From: Acetobacter pasteurianus subsp. pasteurianus LMG 1262 = NBRC 106471
GTDB taxonomy: Bacteria > Pseudomonadota > Alphaproteobacteria > Acetobacterales > Acetobacteraceae
DNA: 64,000 nucleotides
Reading direction: 5' to 3'
Assembly: GCF_000285275.1 (NCBI RefSeq)
Contig: NZ_CADO01000001.1
Span: 38,612-102,611 of the forward strand
Each line of letters opens with the position of its first letter. Within the stretch, counting starts at the first letter, position 1. The position numbers were made by a program, and so were the translations under genes. Shown piece after piece: positions 36,400 through 44,704 of the stretch. Below the pieces are notes generated by a model. The model was not told the origin of the DNA. It ran no database searches and saw nothing but the letters and a program-made list of their open reading frames with translations.

Positions 36400-38934
36400 A
36401 TGGCGGCCAATAGCCCGGATCAGAGTCTATCCTTTTCACCCTCTCCGCCTCAGTCGCCTTCTTTGGCTGCATGGCTTTGTCGTCTTTTTTGCCTATTTGC
36501 GTTGGGATTGGGTTTTCTTTTCCCTGTTACGCATGCGCGGGCAGATACGACAGCAGCGGTTCCTCAAACCAATGGTCTGACACAACAGGATGCTCAGCAG
36601 TTACTGAACGTTCTGAACGATCCGCAGAAGCGGGAACAGTTTTCCAAAACTCTTTCCCTCATGGCCAAGGGCTTACCGGCTGCACAACCAGCCGCCGCAT
36701 CCAAAGCGGCTCCAGCGCCCGCAGCGGCTAAACCACAAGCCGATAACGCTGTGATAGACAGCGATGTCCATTCAGAACTGGATACGCTGCAAAGCTCGAT
36801 TCATGGCTATCTGAACAACTTCACCAGCCTTTTCAAAGATTTGAGTGTTGTTGGGCCATGGTTCAAAAATGAAATCCGCAATCCGGCTTCTCGGCAAACT
36901 CTGATTGATGCGTTTAGTCGCGCCCTGCTGATTATTGGTCTCGCCCTCGTGCTGGAGCGTGCCACCAGCATTGCAATGCGCAAACCGCTGAACTCTGTAA
37001 CGCAGCATGCAGAAAACAGGGAAAAACGGCTCGAAGCCTCAGCCGAAACTGCCGCAGCAGCCGATAGTAGCGATGCCGCAGCAGCAAACGATGCGGATAC
37101 CACGCAAACGCGTGAAAATGACCAGCGGCGCGGCACCGAGGTGCTCCGTTACCTAGTACGCGTGCCATATAATGTGCTGCATTTTCTTATCAAGCTGCTG
37201 CCCGTTGGGGTGTGCCTGCTTGTCGGCTATCTGGGCGCAGAATTCCTTACCACTACAGCACAAGCCCACACTGTTTCCCTCACCCTTATCAATGCTTATG
37301 CCATTGCGCGTGGGCTTTATCTGGTTGTGGAAACAACATTGGCACCACGTTCCCCTGCTATCCGGCTTATTCCTGCATCGGATGAAACAGCACACTTGCT
37401 GACACGGTGGTGGAACGTGTTGGTGGCGGCCCCTTCCATTGTGATCTGTCTTTCCACCTTGGGAAGTGAGTTTGACCTTAGCCCCCGCGGTGTGGACGCC
37501 ATGCAGCGTGCTGTGGTGCTGATCCAGCATCTGATTATTGCTGCCTTTATCTGGCGCCTCCGCCATATTGTGGCACGGGCACTGCAACCTTCCCCCAACA
37601 TGCGTAAAAATGCCCTATGGGCTTTTGCTGGTACGCTGGCGCATGTGTGGTGGGTGCCCGTGATGTTCCTGGACATGGCGCTGTGGTTTGTCTGGGCCGC
37701 ACATCTTAAAGGCGGGTATCAGTGGATCCTGCGTGGAACACTGTTGACGTTTCTCTGCTTGGTGCTTTCCCGCGTTATTGCCCTGTTGGCATACGGCCTG
37801 CAGGACAGGCTGTTCCGCATCAGCCCCACGTTGGAAGCCAGTTATCCGGGCATGCAAAAACGGGCGGATTTTTATTACCCGTTCGTGCGCCGGATTATCA
37901 CCATTGCCATTATTTTCATCACCATTGTCTGCCTTGCTCAAAGCTGGAGCATCCCCAGCTTCCGCTTCTTCTTTGATTCCGCTCTTGGTGGCCGTCTGAT
38001 TGGCGCAGCTATCTGTCTGCTTATCGGCATGACAGTTGCCGCTGTGGCGTGGGAAGTGGTGAACGGTCTGCTGGAAAAACAGATTACCCGTTACACCTCC
38101 AGCGCACAGGCCGCGCGCGCGGCACGTCTGCGTACAGTGCTGCCTATTATCCGCACTGTCCTACTGGCCGTTATCATCATCTTTGTGGCGGTTACCACGC
38201 TCTCCCAAATTGGTATTAACGTCACGCCCTTGCTAACCGGTGCCGGTATTTTGGGTGTTGGTCTTTCCTTTGGTTCTCAGAGCTTGGTTAAAGACGTTAT
38301 CACCGGCTTCTTCATGCTGGCGGAAGATGCCATTCAGGTTGGGGATTGGGTAACCACCGGAGGGATTGCCGGTATTGTTGAGCATCTTTCCATCCGTACA
38401 TTGCGCGTGCGCTCTGTGGATGGTGACCTACACATCATTCCCTTCTCGTCCGTAACCTCCATTGCCAATACGGCCCGTGGGTTTAACCAGGTTATTGTGC
38501 ACCAGACGGTGGATCTGACCGAAAGCAGCGAACGCGTTGCCAAGATCATGCAGGACACCGTTCAGGAAATGCGCAAGGAAGATGCTTACAAGAACATCAT
38601 CCTGTCCGATTATGTTGATCTGGGTGTTGATAGTTCGGACGGAAACGGTGCTGTGCTGGTGGGCTCCATCAAAACCGCACCTATGATGAAGTGGAAAGTG
38701 CAGCGTGAGTTTTACCGCCGCATTGCAAACCGCATGGCAGCGCAGGGTGTAAAATTCTACACGCCAACATCTTACTCCACCACGCCACCCGGCACGCCGG
38801 TCCATTTGGCAATGGACACAATGCCGCCGGAACTGCTTGAAAAAATCAACCAACGTGCAGCTCAGGCGCAGGAAGAAGCTAAACCTTCTGCCCCAGAGGC
38901 ACCGTCTGCAGCAAAAGAACCACCACATGCCTGA
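36400..38934 (+). CDS. Large mechanosensitive ion channel (MscS family)
   Basis: An inner-membrane channel of about 844 residues releasing solutes on hypo-osmotic shock. An N-terminal signal peptide (WLCRLFCLFALGLGFLFP, cleavage near ARA-DT) precedes a periplasmic Ala-rich and helical region, then many transmembrane segments. The pore and beta domain near residues 625-720 contain LLTGAGILGVGLSFGSQSLVKDVITGFFMLAEDAIQVGDWV, split here as GVGLSFGSQSLVKD and EDAIQVGDWV, the MscS signature. The C-terminus is Ala/Glu rich. I use the ATG at 36400 because the earlier ATGs at 36298-36301 lie at the edge of the RDD terminator. Its stop overlaps the next gene. Confidence 0.9.
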   Translation: MAANSPDQSLSFSPSPPQSPSLAAWLCRLFCLFALGLGFLFPVTHARADTTAAVPQTNGLTQQDAQQLLNVLNDPQKREQFSKTLSLMAKGLPAAQPAAASKAAPAPAAAKPQADNAVIDSDVHSELDTLQSSIHGYLNNFTSLFKDLSVVGPWFKNEIRNPASRQTLIDAFSRALLIIGLALVLERATSIAMRKPLNSVTQHAENREKRLEASAETAAAADSSDAAAANDADTTQTRENDQRRGTEVLRYLVRVPYNVLHFLIKLLPVGVCLLVGYLGAEFLTTTAQAHTVSLTLINAYAIARGLYLVVETTLAPRSPAIRLIPASDETAHLLTRWWNVLVAAPSIVICLSTLGSEFDLSPRGVDAMQRAVVLIQHLIIAAFIWRLRHIVARALQPSPNMRKNALWAFAGTLAHVWWVPVMFLDMALWFVWAAHLKGGYQWILRGTLLTFLCLVLSRVIALLAYGLQDRLFRISPTLEASYPGMQKRADFYYPFVRRIITIAIIFITIVCLAQSWSIPSFRFFFDSALGGRLIGAAICLLIGMTVAAVAWEVVNGLLEKQITRYTSSAQAARAARLRTVLPIIRTVLLAVIIIFVAVTTLSQIGINVTPLLTGAGILGVGLSFGSQSLVKDVITGFFMLAEDAIQVGDWVTTGGIAGIVEHLSIRTLRVRSVDGDLHIIPFSSVTSIANTARGFNQVIVHQTVDLTESSERVAKIMQDTVQEMRKEDAYKNIILSDYVDLGVDSSDGNGAVLVGSIKTAPMMKWKVQREFYRRIANRMAAQGVKFYTPTSYSTTPPGTPVHLAMDTMPPELLEKINQRAAQAQEEAKPSAPEAPSAAKEPPHA

Positions 38935-39679
38935 AACCGGCCTGAACCTTTCAGGGGGTGCAATATCCCTTGATTGTATTGAAAAACCGCTAGCGCAGGA
39001 GGGCTTTGCCTTCCTGCAAGCGGCCAGCATGCGCCCCATTCTGCAAGGTTTTGGGTTAGCTGATTGGGATCAGTTTGCCGCAAGCTGGAATGATCTGGGA
39101 TGTGACCGATATATGGCGGATGGCGGACGGTATCGCCGCCGCCGCTACGCCACGTTCTCACTTTCTGATCAGGAAATCCTGCGCAAACCTCATCAGCCCC
39201 ATTATCAGAGTCGAGATTACAATACACTGAATGGAGGGATTGAACGCTGGTTTCAGCCTGTGCTGCCAGAAATTGGCAATAACCCAGCTTTATTATCCAT
39301 TCTAAAGCTTATGCATCGGCTGGCAGTGGATATGACCCCTGCCAAGCAACGCCCTTCAGCATGGCATGCAGAAATTCATCAGTTCCGCATTGAAGCCAGC
39401 AAAGATACTGCCGGGCAGCCTACGCCGGAAGGCCTGCACCGGGATGGAGTGGATTGGGTCTGTGTTGTGATGATCCGCAGAGAAAATATTGCGCGCGGAG
39501 AAACATCCATTCACGATCTTAACCGCCAACGCGTAGGTGGCTTTACACTCACCAACCCTCTGGATACCGCATTTGTAAACGATAGCCGCGTGTATCATGG
39601 GGTAACGCCTGTGCAGGCTGTAGACCCTGCCTTACCCGCTTATCGTGATGTATTGGTTGTGACACTTCGCCACGAGTAA
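38927..39679 (+). CDS. 2-oxoglutarate/Fe(II) dioxygenase family protein
   Basis: A 250-residue protein resembling the 2OG-Fe dioxygenase family that includes BsmA and free L-isoleucine 4-hydroxylase. The iron ligands are likely His and Asp in GLHRDGVDW (near residue 168) and His in RVYHGVTPV near 224, with Arg in YRDVLVVTLRH binding 2-oxoglutarate. WHAEIHQFRI precedes the HxD motif as in the family. The ATG overlaps the MscS stop (ATGCCTGA), so the two are coupled. The substrate is unknown: a free amino acid is a reasonable guess from family precedent, nothing more. Confidence 0.82.
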   Translation: MPETGLNLSGGAISLDCIEKPLAQEGFAFLQAASMRPILQGFGLADWDQFAASWNDLGCDRYMADGGRYRRRRYATFSLSDQEILRKPHQPHYQSRDYNTLNGGIERWFQPVLPEIGNNPALLSILKLMHRLAVDMTPAKQRPSAWHAEIHQFRIEASKDTAGQPTPEGLHRDGVDWVCVVMIRRENIARGETSIHDLNRQRVGGFTLTNPLDTAFVNDSRVYHGVTPVQAVDPALPAYRDVLVVTLRHE

Positions 39680-39682
39680 AAG

Positions 39683-39710
39683 AAAAAGGCCGGTTTATCC
39701 GGCCTTTTTG
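39683..39710. terminator. Two-way terminator between the dioxygenase and the 54-residue gene
   Basis: Perfect 11-bp arms AAAAAGGCCGG and CCGGCCTTTTT with a 5-base loop, located between convergent stops. The A and T runs support both directions. Confidence 0.9.
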
Positions 39711-39875
39711 TTAGTAGCCTGCGTAATAAATAGCGTGCAGGCCTAATGCCAGGCAGGCAAATACAAAAAACATGGCACCTGCCATCTGGCAGCATTCTTT
39801 AAAAGAAATGGTATCATAAGCAGAAGCTGCAGAAGCCGGAGAAACTACACTGTTTTGCCGTTCTGCTTCACTCAT
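39711..39875 (-). CDS. Small single-pass membrane protein, 54 residues
   Basis: Reverse-strand frame from the ATG at 39875 to a TAA at 39711-39713. The first half is polar (MSEAERQNSVVSPAS), then FKECCQMAGAMFF leads into a hydrophobic stretch FVFACLALGLHAIYY at residues 37-51. A strong AAGGG/AGG site lies before the ATG and a terminator touches the stop, so it is likely real. The size and layout recall small subunits of respiratory oxidases (aa3-type subunit IV), but I cannot confirm that. Two adjacent cysteines precede the membrane segment. Confidence 0.65.
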   Translation of the reverse strand: MSEAERQNSVVSPASAASAYDTISFKECCQMAGAMFFVFACLALGLHAIYYAGY

Positions 39876-40041
39876 ACCTGTGCCCTTTTCATTTTATGCA
39901 ATGCTGGTTTGTCTGTGGCACTTATCTGGCTACGATTACCCTTTTCGTCAAGAGCTATGGGTTGGCCCCATGTCCTAAAATGGGTGGACGCCACCCCCGC
40001 CGGGGGTTCACATAAGAAGAAATTCATTTGGAGTTTCAGAC

Positions 40042-40458
40042 TTGAAACAGATTGCCTCGGCACTGCTTGCCACCAGCCTCCTTGTCTCTCCCGTGTTCGC
40101 CCAAACCCCAGATAAGCCTGCCGCAACAGAAAAAGCTGCGCCGGCCCAGCCTTATTCCATTGCAAGTTTTATGGGGAAATGGGCTGTCACAATGGTTATG
40201 GAACCCATTACCATTATGGGTAACCGCGCTGTTGGTCCTGCGGCACGTTTATTGGTGGTTGTGCCAGACAATATCAGCAAAGTTGTCAAGCAAAACCACT
40301 TTGCCCTGGCGCGTAAATCCAATGAGGTATGGGAAGGACAGCAAGAAGACGTAACTGCTACGCTAACTCGCCTTTCAGAAAATACAGCTCAACTGGTGCT
40401 GCTTAAAAAAGACGGACATAAAATGGAAGTTCCTCTTTACCGCGATGACGGTGAATAA
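40042..40458 (+). CDS. Secreted protein of unknown function, 138 residues
   Basis: A TTG start with GGAG nine bases upstream gives KQIASALLATSLLVSPVFAQ, a clear Sec signal peptide cut after VFA. The mature part is about 118 residues with a Lys/Pro/Ala-rich linker and a small beta-rich domain (WAVTMVMEPITIMG, VWEGQQEDVTATLTRL, AQLVLLKKDGHKMEVPLYR). No cysteines remain in the mature part. I do not recognise the family. It stands alone between the 54-residue gene and a convergent terminator, so it is probably periplasmic. Confidence 0.7.
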   Translation: MKQIASALLATSLLVSPVFAQTPDKPAATEKAAPAQPYSIASFMGKWAVTMVMEPITIMGNRAVGPAARLLVVVPDNISKVVKQNHFALARKSNEVWEGQQEDVTATLTRLSENTAQLVLLKKDGHKMEVPLYRDDGE

Positions 40459-40472
40459 CTGAAACTCCATAC

Positions 40473-40511
40473 CTTTCCCCGCCCAAAAGAAATGAGCGGG
40501 GAAAGATTTTA
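40473..40511. terminator. Terminator between the secreted protein and the J-protein gene
   Basis: Perfect 10-bp arms CTTTCCCCGC and GCGGGGAAAG with a 13-base loop, followed by ATTTTAT, between two convergent stops. Confidence 0.75.
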
Positions 40512-40521
40512 TCGGCCTGAA

Positions 40522-41436
40522 TTATTTTTCTTCTGCAGGTTTCCAGTTTTTCAGAAACTCCTGCAAAGCGGCATCTGGCTTGCCGATTTTTACTTGCAGC
40601 GTCACATACAAATTACCCGCTGGGCGTGATCCATGCGCCTGCACGCCTTTACCGCGTAACCGCAATACGCTTCCTGTATCCGACCCCGCAGGTACGTTCA
40701 TCTTCACCGTTCCTGTTGGGGTTGGCACCATAATAGCCCCACCAAGCACAGCAGTCTTAAGATCTACATCCAAATTTTCCCGCAGGTCATTCCCTTCCCG
40801 CGTGTATGTGGGATCAGGCATCACGGTAACGGTAATCAGCGCATCCCCGTCTGGGCCGCCCTGCACCCCTGGTGCGCCTTTACCACGCAGGCGCAACACT
40901 TTGCCGTCTTCTATCCCCGGAGGGATCGTCACATTAAGCGTGCTACCTTGGGGCAAGGTAATACGAGATTTACCGCCGTTCACCGCATCCAGAAAGCTGA
41001 CCTTGAGCGTATAGGACCGATCTTCCCCCTTGCGAGGGCCAGAACGACGCGCCCGTGCGCCACCGCCAAACATGCCCCCGAAAAGATCACTCAGATCTTC
41101 TTCAGTAAAGCCACTTGCACCACCAGGACCGCCACTGTAGCGGAAGCCTCCGGCACCGCCGCCAAAATCATTAAATCCACCGCCACCACCAAAACCAGGA
41201 TGACGTTCCTGCCCGGCGGCATCAATTTCACCCCGGTCAAAACGCGCACGTTTTTCTGGATCTGAGAGCAGATCGTTCGCCTGATTAACGGCTTTGAATT
41301 CTTCTTCCGCTTTTTTGTCATCCGGATTCAGGTCTGGATGATATTTTTTGGCTAATTTGCGGTAAGCCTTGCGAATGTCATCTTGGCTGGCACTTTTGGA
41401 AATACCCAGCACGTCATATGGATCACGCGCGCTCAT
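40522..41436 (-). CDS. CbpA-type DnaJ family co-chaperone
   Basis: A 304-residue J-domain protein without the zinc-finger domain of DnaJ, so of the CbpA type. The J domain occupies residues 4-70 with the HPD loop in [11 protein letters not shown], needed to stimulate DnaK. A Gly/Phe-rich segment follows ([16 protein letters not shown]), with the two C-terminal substrate-binding domains at about 130-295 ([40 protein letters not shown]). Its ATG overlaps the upstream 56-residue gene as ATGA, with AGGGAGG ahead of it, so the two form an operon. Confidence 0.9.
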   Translation of the reverse strand: MSARDPYDVLGISKSASQDDIRKAYRKLAKKYHPDLNPDDKKAEEEFKAVNQANDLLSDPEKRARFDRGEIDAAGQERHPGFGGGGGFNDFGGGAGGFRYSGGPGGASGFTEEDLSDLFGGMFGGGARARRSGPRKGEDRSYTLKVSFLDAVNGGKSRITLPQGSTLNVTIPPGIEDGKVLRLRGKGAPGVQGGPDGDALITVTVMPDPTYTREGNDLRENLDVDLKTAVLGGAIMVPTPTGTVKMNVPAGSDTGSVLRLRGKGVQAHGSRPAGNLYVTLQVKIGKPDAALQEFLKNWKPAEEK

Positions 41437-41603
41437 GCAGCACCTCCCTGCTTAGCTGGGCTGGAATCGGAAAAATTATCCGTATCCAACAGGCTCATAA
41501 GCAGAGCAATCACCACATCACGCGAATACCCGGCCTGTTCTGCCTCTTTCACAAAAGCTTCCAGGCGGGGTTTAAGATATGCCTCCGCCGTTAAATTGTT
41601 CAT
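41433..41603 (-). CDS. Small protein of 56 residues coupled to the J-protein
   Basis: From the ATG at 41603 (GGAG nine bases upstream) the frame gives [16 protein letters not shown], then [19 protein letters not shown] and a Ser/Asp tail, ending in TGA at 41433 that overlaps the J-protein ATG. The predicted helix-turn-helix-like pattern of two amphipathic helices is acidic overall. I do not recognise the family. The tight coupling suggests it acts with, or regulates, the co-chaperone. Confidence 0.65.
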   Translation of the reverse strand: MNNLTAEAYLKPRLEAFVKEAEQAGYSRDVVIALLMSLLDTDNFSDSSPAKQGGAA

Positions 41604-41883
41604 AAATCACTTTCTCCATATCCCTGAAGGCCGCATAAAAAGAGCATGCACGTGCCCTCAGCTTTTTCATTACATTACTTATAATAATGGGAACGCTCGC
41701 AAGCGCGGTCAATGGATGCCCGGCACCATATGAATGGCTGATACCCATATATCCCGCAGCCGCTAAAAGTAAGGCGTGGCATCTGGCGCTCATACTCTTT
41801 ATAAAGCCCAGAACGTAAGATATCGGCATACACACACTTTGGTAACATTTATGCCGCAAACCAGAATGATGGAGAAACCGGTC

Positions 41884-42186
41884 ATGGCTGACAAACCGCG
41901 CTTTTTTGATGATCTTGCCGGCGTGGCCGGTGGAGCTTTTTCCGCCCTTACAGGTGTGCGCGAAGAAATCCACGCTATTGTCCGCAGCCGCGTAGATGAA
42001 GTGCTGACAGGCCTGCAGGTTGTGCGCCGTGAAGAATTTGAAGTGATGCGTGATCTGGCGGCCCAGGCCCGCATTGGCCAGGAAGAAGCCGAACGCCGCC
42101 TTGCTGCGCTAGAAGAACGCGTAACTGCTTTGGAACACAAGCTGGCCCATAACACGCACGAACACGGGCATCAGCATCAGGACTGA
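41884..42186 (+). CDS. BMFP/UbiK-type accessory protein
   Basis: A 100-residue protein starting MADKPRFFDDLAGVAGGAF, the start of the BMFP (UbiK) family, with GGAG before the ATG at 41884. The middle (EEIHAIVRSRVDEVLTGL) is amphipathic and membrane-interacting in relatives. The C-terminal VMRDLAAQARIGQEEAERRLAALEERVTALE is a coiled coil that gives trimers. The tail is His-rich (HNTHEHGHQHQ). In enterobacteria UbiK helps ubiquinone synthesis; a COQ9-like gene lies nearby. The symbol is withheld because the alphaproteobacterial role is not shown here. Confidence 0.85.
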   Translation: MADKPRFFDDLAGVAGGAFSALTGVREEIHAIVRSRVDEVLTGLQVVRREEFEVMRDLAAQARIGQEEAERRLAALEERVTALEHKLAHNTHEHGHQHQD

Positions 42187-42243
42187 AGCACTACTTCCCC
42201 TTAATATTCTTTATCTGCCTTCCCGCAGGCACGGAGTAACCCC

Positions 42244-42744
42244 ATGCCAGCATTGACCTCTGAAGCATCATCCATGCTCACCAATCCGCTTGACCTCATG
42301 GAGCAGGTGATTGGTGGACATGGGTGGACATTCGAACGCTGCACACCCACAGAAATGGCGGCAGAAGCCCCTTCCCGCTGGTGTGATTACGGATTGTTCT
42401 TTTCATGGTCTGCCGAACTGGGCGCTATTCTGTTTACCTGTGCGTTCGATCTTAAGGCAGCACCCACGCAGTATTCTGATCTGTACGAACTGATCGGGTT
42501 GGCGAATGAGCAGATCTGGGTTGGGCACTTTAGCCTGGATACAGAAGATGGCGTTTTGCTCTTTCGCCATGCGTTGCTGTTACGCGGCACGCCATCTGTT
42601 ACCGATGTATTTGAAGACATGATTGATATTGCATTGGCTGAATGCGAACGCTTTTACCCTGCTTTCCGCTTTTTTCTACACGCAGGGTTGGATGCCAAAA
42701 CAGCACTCGCAACAGCCATGATTGATTGTCAGGGAGAAGCATAA
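42244..42744 (+). CDS. YbjN domain-containing protein
   Basis: A 166-residue cytosolic protein. It matches the YbjN/type III secretion chaperone-like fold: NPLDLMEQVIGGHGWTFERC, then WCDYGLFFSWSAELGAILFTCAFDL, then YELIGLANEQIWVGHFSLDTEDGVLLFRHALLL. YbjN proteins are small alpha/beta proteins of uncertain role. Its TAA overlaps the proC ATG (TAATG). It lies in a run with the BMFP gene, proC and the COQ9-like gene, an order that recurs in alphaproteobacteria as far as I recall. Confidence 0.82.
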   Translation: MPALTSEASSMLTNPLDLMEQVIGGHGWTFERCTPTEMAAEAPSRWCDYGLFFSWSAELGAILFTCAFDLKAAPTQYSDLYELIGLANEQIWVGHFSLDTEDGVLLFRHALLLRGTPSVTDVFEDMIDIALAECERFYPAFRFFLHAGLDAKTALATAMIDCQGEA

Positions 42745-43565
42745 TGACAAACACCCCCCTCCTGCCCTCCATTCTTTTGGTTGGTTGCGGTAAAATGGGC
42801 GGTGCCATGCTGGAAGGCTGGTTGGCACGCGGGCTAGCCCCTTCTGTAGTTATGGATCGGCACCTTGCGGAGCTTCCTGCTCCTCACCGTGTTGTGCGCT
42901 CTCTTGATGCAATTCCGGCTGATTTTAAGCCCGATATTATTCTGGTTGCTGTCAAACCCCAAAAAGCCAATGGCGTTTTGGCAGAGCTGGCCCAGCGCTT
43001 CCCTAACGGCACACTGCTTTCCGTTATGGCTGGCCGCACGATTGCCAGCCTGCTGGCAGCTTGCCGGGAAGGAAATGCTGCGGCTTCTCCAATGATCATC
43101 AGAAGCATGCCCAATACGCCTTCTGCTCTGGGCGCTGGTATGAGCGGGCTTTACGCACCGCCCGAAGCCTCTGAAAAGCAGAAAAAGCAGTGTGATCAAC
43201 TCCTCAGCGCTGTGGGTAAAACCGTATGGGTTGAACAGGAAGGGTTGATCGATTCCGTAGCTGCCATTTCCGGTAGCGGACCCGCTTATGTTTTCCTTCT
43301 GGCAGAACTGCTGGAACAGGCAGGCGTGGAGCAAGGGTTGGATGCCAAAACAGCCCGTGCGCTCGCGCGGGGCACCATTTATGGAGCGGGGCAAATGTTG
43401 CATCAGCTCCCCACTGATGCGGCAGAATTACGCCGGAATGTTACAAGCCCCGGCGGCACAACAGAAGCGGCCCTGAAGGTTTTGATGGCATCTGATGCAT
43501 GGCCACACGCTGTTTCAACCGCCATTGCGGCTGCAGTTAAGCGCGCCAAGGAACTTGCATCCTGA
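42744..43565 (+). CDS. proC: Pyrroline-5-carboxylate reductase
   Basis: Makes proline from 1-pyrroline-5-carboxylate with NAD(P)H. The Rossmann start is ILLVGCGKMGGAMLEGWL, DIILVAVKPQ is the second strand motif, RSMPNTPSALGAGM the substrate loop, AISGSGPAYVFLLAE the signature, and LRRNVTSPGGTTEAAL the C-terminal catalytic loop. From the ATG at 42744 it is 273 residues, normal length. The AGGGAGAAG sequence lies before the start, which overlaps the ybjN stop. Confidence 0.96.
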   Translation: MTNTPLLPSILLVGCGKMGGAMLEGWLARGLAPSVVMDRHLAELPAPHRVVRSLDAIPADFKPDIILVAVKPQKANGVLAELAQRFPNGTLLSVMAGRTIASLLAACREGNAAASPMIIRSMPNTPSALGAGMSGLYAPPEASEKQKKQCDQLLSAVGKTVWVEQEGLIDSVAAISGSGPAYVFLLAELLEQAGVEQGLDAKTARALARGTIYGAGQMLHQLPTDAAELRRNVTSPGGTTEAALKVLMASDAWPHAVSTAIAAAVKRAKELAS

Positions 43566-43622
43566 TTTTTGCCTTTATGACTGTTGATTATATTTTCTCT
43601 TTCTTCTCCCGCGGGTTTTTAA

Positions 43623-44264
43623 ATGGACAATGATGATTTTGATGCAGCGCTGGTTTCATCTGCTTTAACGCTTGCTGCAGAGCGTGGCTGGTCTAGCATT
43701 TCTGTATTGGATGCCGCGCGTGATGCTGGCCTTTCCCTGCGTGAAGCACGGCAACGCTTTCCGCTTAAGGCGTCCATCCTGCTCCGTCTTGGCCGCATGG
43801 CCGATGATGTGGCTTTGGCTGATGACACGGTAAGCGGTAACACGCGTGAACGCCTGTTTGACCTGTTGATGCGGCGGCTGGATGTGTTCCAGCAATATCG
43901 CGATGGTCTTGGCTCTGTGCTGCGCAGCCTGCCTATGGATCCTCCCCTAGCTATTATTCTGGGCGGGGCCACGCTTGAAAGCATGCGCTGGATGGCAGAT
44001 GCCGCAGGCATTAACGCCAACGGGCTGGGTGGCTTTGTGCGCGTGAACATGATTGTGGGCATATGGACCCACACTTTGCGCGCATGGGAAAAAGATGACA
44101 GCCCGGATATGGGCAGCACAATGGCAGCTCTGGATCAGGCTTTAGACAAAGCAGCCCGCTTTGGCCTCTTCCCTGCGGGTGATGAAGCGGCTTCTCTGGA
44201 TGATGGATTGCCTGATCTTGAAGTGCTGCCCAATGCAGATTCCAGCTTTGCAGAAGGCCACTAA
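43623..44264 (+). CDS. COQ9 family protein
   Basis: A 213-residue protein of the COQ9 family, a lipid-binding protein that helps the COQ7-type hydroxylation step of ubiquinone synthesis. It has the TetR-like N-terminal helices (ALTLAAERGWSSISVLDAARDAG, LREARQRFPLK) and the C-terminal COQ9 core (LDVFQQYRDGLGSVLRSLPMDPP, LESMRWMADAAGI, VNMIVGIWTHTLRAWEKDDSPDMGSTM split across helices). It is not a DNA-binding regulator despite the fold. Acetobacter use ubiquinone-linked dehydrogenases heavily, which suits the role. It lies 57 bases after proC. Confidence 0.9.
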   Translation: MDNDDFDAALVSSALTLAAERGWSSISVLDAARDAGLSLREARQRFPLKASILLRLGRMADDVALADDTVSGNTRERLFDLLMRRLDVFQQYRDGLGSVLRSLPMDPPLAIILGGATLESMRWMADAAGINANGLGGFVRVNMIVGIWTHTLRAWEKDDSPDMGSTMAALDQALDKAARFGLFPAGDEAASLDDGLPDLEVLPNADSSFAEGH

Positions 44265-44353
44265 TTCTTTACTTCTGATAAAGATCTGAAAAACAGACTT
44301 TACGAGAGCTGCCAGTTTGCCTTAAAAGAGCGGCACTGGCAGCTTAATGCTGA

Positions 44354-44428
44354 TGGGGCGTAGCCAAGCGGTAAGGCAGCGGATTTTGATTCCGCCATGC
44401 GGAGGTTCGAATCCTCCCGCCCCAGCCA
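44354..44428 (+). tRNA. tRNA-Gln (TTG)
   Basis: Acceptor TGGGGCG pairs with CGCCCCA. The anticodon stem is GCGGA/TCCGC with loop TTTTGAT, giving anticodon TTG. The T arm is GGAGG-TTCGAAT-CCTCC and the CCA end is encoded. A hairpin with 9-bp arms (44308-44316 and 44335-44343) lies just upstream. Confidence 0.96.
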
Positions 44429-44704
44429 GAACTGATATCTCCAAAAAATATTCGCGTTTCCTGTTTTTATACAAAAAAGTGAAACCGTTTAATTTTAAGA
44501 ATTTTTGTGTTTTATATTTTATTAAACAAGTAAAAAATCACTGCTACATTCAAATTCCCAAACATCTCATCCAGAAAAATAAAACTATTCTGAGCACATT
44601 TTCTTATACTCACACTTACTCTTGACGTTACGGGATATTCCTTTCTCTGGTAGAAAACGCCATTAGTGCTTTTTCTGTTGCTCTATCAGACTGCCCCCGT
44701 TCTC

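Noticed and set aside
41680..41685. TATAAT on the plus strand in the gap before the BMFP gene
   Set aside because: No -35 at proper distance and it is about 200 bases from the start codon in AT-rich DNA, so chance is likely.
43623..44264. TetR-type transcription regulator
   Set aside because: The N-terminal helices resemble TetR, but the C-terminal COQ9 signature (MRWMADAAG, MIVGIWTHTLRAWEKDDS) identifies a COQ9 protein.
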